A stretch of 7,120 bases of DNA from Actinomycetales bacterium (lineage in GTDB: Bacteria > Actinomycetota > Actinomycetes > Actinomycetales > Actinomycetaceae), in contig JAAZBW010000039.1 of NCBI GenBank assembly GCA_012513625.1, positions 1 through 7,120 on the forward strand, read 5' to 3'. The notes below the pieces were generated by a model. It was given only the letters and a program-made list of their open reading frames with translations, did no database searches and had not been told where the DNA came from. A program made the position numbers and the translations under genes. Shown here piece by piece: positions 1 through 6,549 of the stretch. Each line of letters starts with the position of its first letter. The stretch's first letter is position 1.

Positions 1-1
1 G

Positions 2-2455
2 AACTCCGTGCTGGCCACGCCCGCCCAGCTGGATTCCCTCGAGCATGCCTCGGAGTACTACATCCGCAACCGGACGACGGCGGGGCTGCAGAAAGGGGAC
101 TGGATGTCATCCGTGGCCCTCGTCTCCCAGCCCGAGTCCGGGGTGATCGGGGCGAGCGACCTCGAGGAGGGGCGCCGCGCCGCCTCGGAGTACGAGATCA
201 CGCTCTCGCGCACGCTCGCGGACCGGCTCCGGGTGGCCCCCGGGGATACGGTGGAGCTGCTGGGGATCGGTTTCGACCCGGAGACGTTTGCCACCACCAC
301 CTACTCCACCTCGATCTTCTACGAGGTGGTGGGGATCACGGGGGTCACCAACGAGGACCTGTGGGGGGTCTTCGACGCGCACCTGCCGGCTGCCTCGCTC
401 GAGAGGGTTGACGCGTTCCTCGACGAGGAGAACGTGTGGACCGAGGCGGTGTACGTCGCCACTGACGATCCGGAAGCCCTCGAGGACGAACTGCGCGCTG
501 CCGGATGGGTGACGGAGTTCCACTCCGCCGACCAGAAGGCAGAGGCGGTCTTCCAACAGTTCACGGGGATGTCGAACCCCATCACCACGCTGTCCGTGCT
601 CTTCTCCCTGATCGCCCTCGGCGTGGCGGGCCTCGTGGTGGGGAACACCATGCAGGTGCTCGTGAGCCAACGGGCCACCCTGATCGGCATGCTCCGGTCC
701 GTGGGCGCCACCCGCGGTCAGGTTCGCAGTGCTGTCCTGTTGGAAGCGGCCGTGATCGGCACAGGTGGCGGCCTCGCTGGTGCAGCCCTTGGCCACATCC
801 TCGTGGCGCTCGCCCTCGCCGTGGTGGAGCGGACCGAGTGGGCTACCTGGGATACCAACCTGCGCCTGGAGTGGCCGGCCCTCGTGGTGCCGGTGCTGAG
901 CGGCATCCTCGTCACGATCGCGGCATCCTTCCTGCCGGCGCGGGTCGCCGCCTCCGTTCGTCCGCTCGCGGCCGTGCGTCGCGTCACCTCGCCGCGGAAT
1001 GCGCCGTCCAGCTCCACCTACCTCCTCGGGTTCATGCTCGTGGTCCTCGGACTCGCCACCGCGCTCGTTGCCCTCACCGTGCGCGCCACGCTGGGCGTCT
1101 CGATGGAGGGGGATCTGAGCCCGCTAATCGGGCTCGCCGCGCTCGGTGTGGGTATCTTCGGGATCGGCCTCCTGACCACCTCTCCCGCGCTGTTCCCGTG
1201 GATCGGGCGGGCGGTGGGCGCCGTGCTGCAGCGGATCGCCCCCAAACCGCTGCAGTCACCGGTCCGGCTCGCGCGCACGAACCTCGGGGCGAACACCCGG
1301 CGCACAGTCGCCACCTCGAACGCGCTGCTAGTGGGGGTTGCACTCGTCACCCTGCTCGTCACCGGGACCTCCACCTCCCGCGCCTCGCTCGGCGCGGTTT
1401 CGGCCGGACTGCAGCCCGTGGACGTGGTGGTGAACTCCTCGAACCCTGCCAAGCTCACGATCCCCGCAGACACGGTCGCGGAGATCGCCGGGATCGAGGG
1501 GGTGGAGGCAATCGCCCCACTGTGGAGCGCCGGCCTCGTCCTCTCCAGCGCGAACGAACTCTTCTCCACGAGTCTCGAGGTGCTGATCGCCGATCCCGAC
1601 TCGCTCGGCGAGGTCTCCTATTCTGCCGATCTGCTCACCGCTGCGGACGAGGGTGCGGTGGTACTCGACTCCAGCTGGGGGATGGGCACCGAGACGTCCG
1701 TGAATGTGTGGATCGACCCGAACTTCTACAGTCCCGAGTCCCAGTGGGATACCGCGGGACCGTTCGTGGACAGCTCGGTCCCTGCCGAGGGCGCCCGGGT
1801 GACCAGCCTCGAGGCGGTGACGCGGGCCGCCCCGCTCGGCACCGCGATGGTCACCACCTCCACAGCGGAACGGGTGGGCATCGACACCTCCGCCGAGCCG
1901 ACGCAGCTGTGGATCCGCACGGAAGAAGGACGGGTGAACGAGGTGGCGCGCGCGGTGGCGATCGCCCTGCCGGCGGACGAGGAGTACGGGCTCGATTCGT
2001 TCTATATCTCCTCGCCGGGTGAATACCGGATGAAGACCGATGACGCAATTTCCACGGTGGTGACGGCGGCAGCCGGCCTGCTCGCGATCTCGATCCTCAT
2101 CGCGCTCGTGGGCGTGGTGAACACCCTCGCCCTCTCCGTGTTCGAGCGGCGCCGCGAGATCGCCCTGCTCCGCTCAGTGGGCCTCACCCGGCGGCAGTTG
2201 CGGGCCTCGCTCGCCATCGAGGGCCTCATCATCACCACCGTGGCCACCATCCTCGGGATCGTGGTGGGTGGCGCCCTCGGAATCGGAGGATCCCTCGCCC
2301 TCTTTGCGGGCAGTGCGGGGACCCGGCTCGTGATCCCCTGGGACGCGATCGCCATCATTGTGTGCTTCGCGCTCGTGGCGGGCCCACTCGCCTCTGCGCT
2401 GCCGGCCCGCCAGGCCCTGCGGGCCGCGCCTGTACAGGCCCTCGCCGAGGAGTAG
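2..2455 (+). CDS. FtsX-like ABC transporter permease, two modules, 5'-partial
   Basis: This is a membrane permease subunit of the FtsX/MacB (type VII ABC) family, which works with a separate ATPase in lipoprotein or peptide export or in mechanotransmission across the membrane; the substrate cannot be told from sequence. The frame is open to the window edge. The GTG at 8 is probably internal, because these proteins normally begin with a membrane helix that is missing here. Numbering residues from that GTG, an extracytoplasmic MacB-like region covers about 1-190. FtsX module 1 has helices near 194-213, 241-270 and 289-312 and ends in the family-typical PLAAVRR. Linker helices lie near 337-358 and 372-395, and another at 430-453. 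A second extracellular domain spans 455-680. FtsX module 2 has helices near 683-709, 737-768 and 779-798, with the ERRREIALLRSVG motif at 713-725 and AAPVQAL at the end. An ATPase partner is expected upstream but not visible. The family call is secure; the specific role is unknown. Confidence 0.93.
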   Translation, partial: NSVLATPAQLDSLEHASEYYIRNRTTAGLQKGDWMSSVALVSQPESGVIGASDLEEGRRAASEYEITLSRTLADRLRVAPGDTVELLGIGFDPETFATTTYSTSIFYEVVGITGVTNEDLWGVFDAHLPAASLERVDAFLDEENVWTEAVYVATDDPEALEDELRAAGWVTEFHSADQKAEAVFQQFTGMSNPITTLSVLFSLIALGVAGLVVGNTMQVLVSQRATLIGMLRSVGATRGQVRSAVLLEAAVIGTGGGLAGAALGHILVALALAVVERTEWATWDTNLRLEWPALVVPVLSGILVTIAASFLPARVAASVRPLAAVRRVTSPRNAPSSSTYLLGFMLVVLGLATALVALTVRATLGVSMEGDLSPLIGLAALGVGIFGIGLLTTSPALFPWIGRAVGAVLQRIAPKPLQSPVRLARTNLGANTRRTVATSNALLVGVALVTLLVTGTSTSRASLGAVSAGLQPVDVVVNSSNPAKLTIPADTVAEIAGIEGVEAIAPLWSAGLVLSSANELFSTSLEVLIADPDSLGEVSYSADLLTAADEGAVVLDSSWGMGTETSVNVWIDPNFYSPESQWDTAGPFVDSSVPAEGARVTSLEAVTRAAPLGTAMVTTSTAERVGIDTSAEPTQLWIRTEEGRVNEVARAVAIALPADEEYGLDSFYISSPGEYRMKTDDAISTVVTAAAGLLAISILIALVGVVNTLALSVFERRREIALLRSVGLTRRQLRASLAIEGLIITTVATILGIVVGGALGIGGSLALFAGSAGTRLVIPWDAIAIIVCFALVAGPLASALPARQALRAAPVQALAEE

Positions 2456-2543
2456 TCTCCCCAACCGCTGTTGGTGGTGGGCTGTCCACAGGTGATGACC
2501 GCCGCGCGTCCGCCGTCCCCGCGTGGGTGCTTGGCTCGGGTCC

Positions 2544-5500
2544 ATGCCCACTCCACTCCTCCTCGTTGCCGCGGGAGGACCCCTCCTCGGCATGTCGTGG
2601 ACCCTTCGGGGCACCATGAGTATTGGCCGCGAGGGAGATGTTGCCATCGACGACCCCCATCTCGGCCGCCGCCAAGCCAGTGTCCGCTACCGCGGTGGCC
2701 GGGTTCGCGTCCGGCACGACGGCGGATCCAACCCGACCCTCTTGCGCTGGGGTCCGCTGGCGGTGCGGTGTCCCACGCGCTGGGTGTCAATCCCACGCCG
2801 GGTGCGCCTCTGCCTCGGCGAGGGAGTCTTTCGGGTGGTCCCGCTCTCGGCCGGCCTCGCCCGGGAGGCGCGGCCCTTCCCGCTCCGTGCGCTCCTCCCG
2901 CTCGCCCTCATGGTGGCCATGGTGCCCTTCGTGCTTGGCGGCCCGGCGTGGCGCTACGCCCTCCTCGCCCTGCCGCTCGTGGGCATGCTGACCCTGCTTG
3001 GCTCCTCGCGCGGGGGCCGCATCCGGGGCCGGCGGCGCGGTCACCTCCCCCACGAGATCAGCCAGGCCGCTCGGGAGGGGCGCGCGTTCCACACCGAGCC
3101 CGTCCTGCCGCGCCGGCCCCGGATCCTGCGCAGCGGGGAACTGAAGGGAACCGGCTGGGGTGTGGGCACGGAGGAGGAGGCGTGCTGGCTCGCCGGATTC
3201 CTCGCCACCCACAACGATCCGGGAGTCCTCACGGTCTCCTCGCCCTGGCTCACCACACAGGGTGACGGGCTCCGGGTCCGGTTTTCACCCCACGCCACGG
3301 GCGGCCCCAGCACGGAGGAGGCTCTCGTCACCTGGGGTGGGCGGATGCCGGGCTGGGCAGTGGCCGTCCGGCTCCGCGGCCGGGCCTCCCCCGCCTGGGC
3401 CGAGTCCCTGCAGGGCACCGCCTCCGGCGGCGGCGTCCCGGAGGTGGTGGAGGTGCAGGAGACGGTGTACTCGACGCGGGGGCTCGCCCGCGCGTGGGAG
3501 AAGCCGGGTCTCGCGGTACTCCTCGGCGCAGACGCAGGAGGCGGCGTCGTCGTCAATCTCGTGGGTGACGGCCCCCACGCGCTGGTGGCGGGGACCACGG
3601 GGGCGGGCAAATCGGAACTCCTGACCACGTGGGTGCTCGGTCTCGCGGCGGCGGCACCACCCTCGCACCTGACGCTGGTACTCGTGGACTTCAAGGGTGG
3701 CGCCGCCTTCGGGCCGCTCACGGCACTGCCACACTGCGCGGCCGTGCTGACCGATCTGGATCCGGGCGGGACCCGCCGGGCGCTCGCCTCGATGCGGGCC
3801 CTGCTCCGGCAGCGGGAGCGGCTCCTCCACGAGGCCGGGTGCCGGGACATCGGAGAGCTTGAAGCCCTCCGGCCCGGCAGCATGCCGCGGCTCGTGCTCG
3901 TGGTGGACGAGTTCCGCGCCCTCGCTGACGATCATCCGGAGATCATGGACCAGCTCCTCCGGCTCGGCGCCCAGGGACGCTCTCTCGGGGTGCATCTGAT
4001 CGTGGCCACGCAGCGTCCGGCAGGTGCGGTGGGGCCGGACCTGCGGGCCAACATGCCGCTGCGGATCTGCCTGCGGGTGGCCGAGGTGGGCGACTCGCAC
4101 GATGTGCTCGGCAGCGGCGCAGCGGCGTCCCTCCCCCGGATCCCCGGGCGGGCACTGCTGGGCCCGGACGGGCCCCGCGAGTTCCAGGTGGCGTGGTCCG
4201 GGGATGCGTCGGCCGTGCTGGAGGCCGTGGGCGCGGTGCGGGCGGCTGCGCCGGCGGTGGCGGTGGAGCCGCTGTGGCTGCCGCCCCTGCCGGCGCAGAT
4301 CCCACACGGAGCATTCGCCGGCACCGTGGTGGCAGTCGCAGACCTTCCGGACGAACTGGCGCGGCTGCCGGTTCCGCTGCCGCCCACGGGCCTCCTCCTC
4401 GCAGGGCCGTCCCGCTCGGGTCGCACCACGGCGGCGCTCCGAATGGTGGGCTCCGCCCTCGAAGGTGGCCACGAGGCGTGGCTGGTGACGGCCGACCGTC
4501 AGGTGGTGGAGGGACGGTGGGGTGGCGCCGCGGGACTGTATGGCGGCGCGCTCGGCGCCACGCAGGTCCGGCTCGTGGGCGCGCTGCTCGAGCACGCCAT
4601 GGCCGGACCACGGCGCACAGTGGTGTTCGACGACGTGGAGATCTGGATGACCGCCCACGATCACCTGCACGGGGTGGGATCGGCCTCGCAACTGCTAGCG
4701 GCGGCGTGCCGGTCGATCGCGGCCGCAGGATCCCGGCTGGTGGTGGCAGCGGGCCCGGATGCTCCGACTGCTCGGTGGGCCGCGAACCTTCCCACTGTGG
4801 TGCTGGCCGGCACGGACGAGGCCTCGGCGATGCTGGCCGGTGTGCCGCGCGCGGCTGCCACCTCGCTGCAGGTGGGCATGCCAGGGCGCGCCGTCTGGCT
4901 GCCGGAGGCGCGCGAGGTCCAGTTCGTGCAGCCGCCCGCGGCCCCTCCGCGCCACGCGGGGGCGGCACGGGCCTTCGTTCCGTTGCCGGGGCCCCGTGCG
5001 CTGCCGGCGCGGGATGGTGCCGTGGTGTTCGGGTGGGGAGGCGATCCGGTGGCACCCGTGGCCGTCTGCGCGGACCGACACCTCGTGATCGTTGGGCTCG
5101 GCCCCGAGCGCGAGAAGGCCGAGGCTCTCCTGGCGCCGCAGCGGCAGGGAAGGCCGGGAGGAGATGGCGTGGCCGCAGGCGGCGCCGGTGGGGCGCCAGA
5201 TTCTCACGTCCCACGAGAGGCGCCGCTCATGCTGGCCGTCACTCCCCAGGTGTGGTCTACCGGGTGGTCGGGTGATCTGGGCAGGGTGCGCGATTCCGCG
5301 GCTGTGCTGGTGGTGCGCCCGGACCTGGTTGGATCCCCATCCGGACTCCGGCTGGGCTCCGCACTCGAACCCGGCGGGGAGGGATACGCCGTCCTGGTGC
5401 TCGATGGTGTGGCAACGGCGCTCCGTCTCGCCTCAGTCGTCGAAGATCTCCGAACGCCGGTCCTGGATGAACTCCCGCGAGGTCGGGAGCGCGAGCAGGA

Positions 5501-5585
5501 CGAGCGCGAGCACCGAGGAGGCGACCGCGACCCACGCGGCGAGACCCGTCAGCCGCGCGATGGTGATGAAGGAGAAGACCAATAG
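2544..5585 (+). CDS. FHA-FtsK/SpoIIIE ATPase, EssC/EccC-like (type VII secretion-type)
   Basis: A membrane-anchored FtsK/SpoIIIE-family ATPase of 1013 residues, built like the EssC/EccC motor of type VII secretion. I chose ATG 2544 over the in-frame GTG at 2523 because the FHA fold begins at residue 2; neither start has a clear Shine-Dalgarno sequence. Residues 2-100 look like an FHA domain (SIGREGDV, DGGSNPT, final VFRV), but the usual Ser and His are Gly41 and Gln44. Two membrane helices lie near 112-132 and 136-152, followed by a basic stretch. ATPase module 1 is intact: P-loop GTTGAGKS at 350-357, DFKGG near 382-386, Walker B LVLVVDEF ending at 457, and ATQRP near 488-492. Module 2 has a weak P-loop, GPSRSGRT (621-628), with Arg replacing Lys, and VVFDD near 693-697. 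Module 3 is shrunken and has no usable P-loop (GLGPEREKA near 851). The family-like end is near residue 964; the remaining ~50 residues are charged and antisense to the convergent gene. No WXG100 or other secretion gene is in view. Confidence 0.9.
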   Translation: MPTPLLLVAAGGPLLGMSWTLRGTMSIGREGDVAIDDPHLGRRQASVRYRGGRVRVRHDGGSNPTLLRWGPLAVRCPTRWVSIPRRVRLCLGEGVFRVVPLSAGLAREARPFPLRALLPLALMVAMVPFVLGGPAWRYALLALPLVGMLTLLGSSRGGRIRGRRRGHLPHEISQAAREGRAFHTEPVLPRRPRILRSGELKGTGWGVGTEEEACWLAGFLATHNDPGVLTVSSPWLTTQGDGLRVRFSPHATGGPSTEEALVTWGGRMPGWAVAVRLRGRASPAWAESLQGTASGGGVPEVVEVQETVYSTRGLARAWEKPGLAVLLGADAGGGVVVNLVGDGPHALVAGTTGAGKSELLTTWVLGLAAAAPPSHLTLVLVDFKGGAAFGPLTALPHCAAVLTDLDPGGTRRALASMRALLRQRERLLHEAGCRDIGELEALRPGSMPRLVLVVDEFRALADDHPEIMDQLLRLGAQGRSLGVHLIVATQRPAGAVGPDLRANMPLRICLRVAEVGDSHDVLGSGAAASLPRIPGRALLGPDGPREFQVAWSGDASAVLEAVGAVRAAAPAVAVEPLWLPPLPAQIPHGAFAGTVVAVADLPDELARLPVPLPPTGLLLAGPSRSGRTTAALRMVGSALEGGHEAWLVTADRQVVEGRWGGAAGLYGGALGATQVRLVGALLEHAMAGPRRTVVFDDVEIWMTAHDHLHGVGSASQLLAAACRSIAAAGSRLVVAAGPDAPTARWAANLPTVVLAGTDEASAMLAGVPRAAATSLQVGMPGRAVWLPEAREVQFVQPPAAPPRHAGAARAFVPLPGPRALPARDGAVVFGWGGDPVAPVAVCADRHLVIVGLGPEREKAEALLAPQRQGRPGGDGVAAGGAGGAPDSHVPREAPLMLAVTPQVWSTGWSGDLGRVRDSAAVLVVRPDLVGSPSGLRLGSALEPGGEGYAVLVLDGVATALRLASVVEDLRTPVLDELPRGREREQDEREHRGGDRDPRGETRQPRDGDEGEDQ

Positions 5586-5822
5586 CATGTGCCAGGTGAT
5601 GAGCACGCTGCGGGCCCACGGCCGCGCCCGAAGGAGCTGCCCGGAGGTGAGCACGGCGATCACCATCACCATGAGCCAGAAGATGTGCAGTCCCACATCC
5701 CGGAATCCGCCGTCAGGGCCAAACAGCTCCACGAGGGCCGTCACGATCACAGCCAGCACCTGAAGGACCGTGATTCCGGCGACCGCCCGGATTGCCGATG
5801 GTGAGGGAGGAAGTGAGGCCAT
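5433..5822 (-). CDS. Small integral membrane protein with four predicted helices, unknown function
   Basis: A 129-residue hypothetical membrane protein. Hydrophobic segments lie near residues 12-34, 45-64, 70-92 and 94-113, consistent with four transmembrane helices and a short polar tail ending SREFIQDRRSEIFDD. ATG 5822 is supported by an AGGA seven bases upstream. I see no catalytic motif and no lipobox and cannot assign a function; uncharacterised four-helix proteins of this size are common in actinobacteria. It is transcribed toward the FtsK-like gene, and its last 51 codons including the stop lie inside that gene, so no terminator separates the two. It is divergent from whiB1 across 227 bases. 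Its antisense partner is the hydrophilic tail of the ATPase, as expected when Leu/Val/Ala codons are read from the other strand; I therefore take this to be the genuine conserved reading of the overlap. Confidence 0.82.
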   Translation of the reverse strand: MASLPPSPSAIRAVAGITVLQVLAVIVTALVELFGPDGGFRDVGLHIFWLMVMVIAVLTSGQLLRARPWARSVLITWHMLLVFSFITIARLTGLAAWVAVASSVLALVLLALPTSREFIQDRRSEIFDD

Positions 5823-5829
5823 GGGCCGA

Positions 5830-5833
5830 TCCT
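5830..5833 (-). promoter_or_regulatory. Ribosome binding site of the four-helix membrane protein
   Basis: The minus strand reads AGGA followed by seven bases and then ATG at 5822. This is a well-placed Shine-Dalgarno core and supports the chosen start codon. Confidence 0.6.
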
Positions 5834-5846
5834 AGTGATCCCCGCA

Positions 5847-5872
5847 GGTGGTGTGCGCACGTGCACCCCACC
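5847..5872. repeat. Imperfect inverted repeat in the divergent intergenic region
   Basis: The arms GGTGG-t-GTGC (5847-5856) and GCAC-c-CCACC (5863-5872) are complementary apart from one central mismatch, around a GC-rich centre that could add two more pairs. It lies 25 to 50 bases upstream of the membrane protein's start on the minus strand and about 180 bases upstream of whiB1. It could be an operator for either gene or a hairpin in the 5' leader of the minus-strand transcript. There is no T-run, so it is not an intrinsic terminator. Its function is unknown. Confidence 0.35.
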
Positions 5873-5939
5873 GTAGCTCGGTGAACAGCGGGTGATCGTT
5901 TTGTGAGCAACCTAACCAGCCCACTTCCACCTGATCCCT

Positions 5940-6007
5940 TGTGCCCGGTTCAGCGCCATGCAAATGTTAATTACCGCGCCTTGGTAGGTGCGGATTTTTA
6001 GTGCATC
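5940..6007 (+). promoter_or_regulatory. Probable whiB1 promoter region
   Basis: This stretch contains the most AT-rich DNA of the divergent gap, including ATGTTAATTA (5964-5973) and GGATTTTTA (5992-6000), about 50-90 bases before the whiB1 start. Such a dip in GC content suits a promoter, and whiB1 must be transcribed from somewhere in this gap because the gene on its other side is divergent. I could not settle on one -35/-10 pair with standard 16-18 base spacing, so the call is regional and low in confidence. Confidence 0.3.
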
Positions 6008-6021
6008 GACGTGAAAACGTC
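6008..6021 (+). promoter_or_regulatory. GACGT-GAAA-ACGTC inverted repeat in the whiB1 leader
   Basis: Two perfectly complementary 5-base arms, GACGT (6008-6012) and ACGTC (6017-6021), flank GAAA. As DNA this could be an operator; as RNA it is a short stem closed by a GNRA-type tetraloop, 28 bases before the start codon and 18 before the nearest Shine-Dalgarno sequence. The repeat itself is plain; its role is inference. Confidence 0.4.
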
Positions 6022-6034
6022 ATATCGGCTCAAA

Positions 6035-6044
6035 GGAGCAGGAG
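6035..6044 (+). promoter_or_regulatory. Tandem Shine-Dalgarno sequences of whiB1
   Basis: Two purine cores stand in a row: GGAG at 6035-6038 and AGGAG at 6040-6044. The second is five bases before ATG 6050 and the first eleven bases before it. Together they fix the whiB1 start at 6050 and argue against the upstream in-frame GTG at 6011. Confidence 0.7.
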
Positions 6045-6049
6045 TACCC

Positions 6050-6298
6050 ATGGATTGGCGCCACCGTGCCGCGTGTCTGACGGAGGATCCCGAGCTGTTC
6101 TTCCCAATTGGGAACACGGGACCAGCCCTCCAGCAGATCGAGGAGGCCAAGGCCGTCTGCCAGGCATGCCCCGTGGTCGATACGTGCCTCAAGTGGGCGA
6201 TCGACTCCGGGCAGGACGCCGGCGTCTGGGGCGGGCTTTCCGAGGATGAGCGCCGCGCGCTCAAGCGCCGGACCGCCCGCGCACGCCGCGCCAGCTGA
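6050..6298 (+). CDS. whiB1: WhiB1-type Fe-S transcriptional regulator
   Basis: An 82-residue WhiB-like protein, complete and of normal length. All four cluster-binding cysteines are present at Cys9, Cys37, Cys40 and Cys46 (CxxC, then Cx5C), expected to hold a [4Fe-4S] cluster. The G(V/I)WGG turn is GVWGG at residues 58-62, and the basic DNA-binding tail RRALKRR follows at 68-74. The opening MDWRHRAACL and the DPELFFPIGN segment are diagnostic for the WhiB1 branch (WblE in Streptomyces). In mycobacteria WhiB1 is essential, binds the primary sigma factor, and its cluster reacts with nitric oxide; the same chemistry is inferred here. The gene is monocistronic: it has its own leader, strong Shine-Dalgarno sequences and its own terminator. 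The downstream convergent neighbour is a PdtaS-like kinase, as I recall for Rv3219-Rv3220c in M. tuberculosis. Nothing about the protein is atypical. Confidence 0.96.
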   Translation: MDWRHRAACLTEDPELFFPIGNTGPALQQIEEAKAVCQACPVVDTCLKWAIDSGQDAGVWGGLSEDERRALKRRTARARRAS

Positions 6299-6319
6299 CG
6301 CGCACCCTCCAGCAGCTTC

Positions 6320-6358
6320 GGGCGGGGCACCCTTCGGGGTGCCCCGCCCGTTTCTGTT
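6320..6358 (+). terminator. Intrinsic terminator of whiB1
   Basis: A perfect 13-bp stem, with arms GGGCGGGGCACCC (6320-6332) and GGGTGCCCCGCCC (6337-6349), is closed by a TTCG tetraloop and followed by GTTTCTGTT. It sits 22 bases after the whiB1 stop codon. The T-rich tail is only on the plus-strand side; on the minus strand the stem is followed by GAAGCTGCTG, so it should not stop kinase transcripts as efficiently. Confidence 0.93.
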
Positions 6359-6389
6359 CCCGGAGCATGCGACCTCCAAGAACTTCGGG

Positions 6390-6549
6390 CACACACTCGA
6401 CGGGGGTGGTACGGGACCTTAACCACACACTCGACGGGGGTTTGGCGGAACCTCAACCACACACTCGACGGGGGTTTGGCGGAACCTCAACCACACACTC
6501 GACGAGGGTTTGGCGGGACCTCAACCACACAGTCGACGGGGGTTGGGCG
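6390..6549. repeat. Array of 34-bp tandem direct repeats, about 4.7 copies
   Basis: Five head-to-tail units begin at 6390, 6424, 6458, 6492 and 6526, each opening CACACA(C/G)TCGACG. The period is exactly 34 bases with no spacers. Units 2 and 3 are identical. Unit 4 differs from them at two positions. Unit 1 differs at about six, mostly in the middle (GGTACGGGACC in place of TTGGCGGAACC). Unit 5 is truncated at about 24 bases and ends at 6549, right against the complement of the kinase stop codon. The array fills most of the convergent gap between the whiB1 terminator and the kinase gene. It has no open frame of note and no terminator-like hairpin. It is not a CRISPR array, because the repeats are contiguous. 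Function unknown. Confidence 0.92.

Noticed and set aside
505..2022. Long open frame of 505 codons in another frame of the FtsX gene
   Set aside because: Its product is an Arg/Gly/Pro-rich mixture with no recognisable domain. It is a shadow of the real permease frame in high-GC DNA.
2461..2474. Small hairpin CCAAC-CGCT-GTTGG after the FtsX stop codon
   Set aside because: Only five base pairs and no T-run follow it, so it does not qualify as an intrinsic terminator.
2482..2490. DnaA-box-like CTGTCCACA between the FtsX and FtsK-like genes
   Set aside because: It matches the actinobacterial box TTGTCCACA at eight of nine positions, but it is a single copy with no cluster, no AT-rich region and no replication genes nearby. 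One such match is expected by chance.
2523..2543. GTG 2523 as the start of the FtsK-like ATPase
   Set aside because: It adds only seven residues, has no Shine-Dalgarno sequence, and the FHA fold already starts just after ATG 2544. It cannot be excluded, since the ATG also lacks a strong ribosome binding site.
3285..4691. Long antisense open frame of 468 codons under the FtsK-like gene
   Set aside because: It has His/Arg/Gly-rich low-complexity translation without domains, opposite a frame with clear Walker motifs; an antisense artefact of high GC content.
5901..5918. Possible CRP/GlxR site (TGTGAGCAACC...) upstream of whiB1
   Set aside because: Only the left half-site TGTGA is present; the expected TCACA is absent at the six-base spacing. 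CRP control of whiB1 is known in mycobacteria but is not supported by this sequence.
6011..6049. GTG 6011 as the whiB1 start
   Set aside because: Family members begin at MDWRH, and two good Shine-Dalgarno sequences lie between 6035 and 6044, which would be inside the gene if 6011 were used.
6390..6549. CRISPR array
   Set aside because: The 34-bp units are contiguous and carry no unique spacers, and there are no cas genes or leader in the window.
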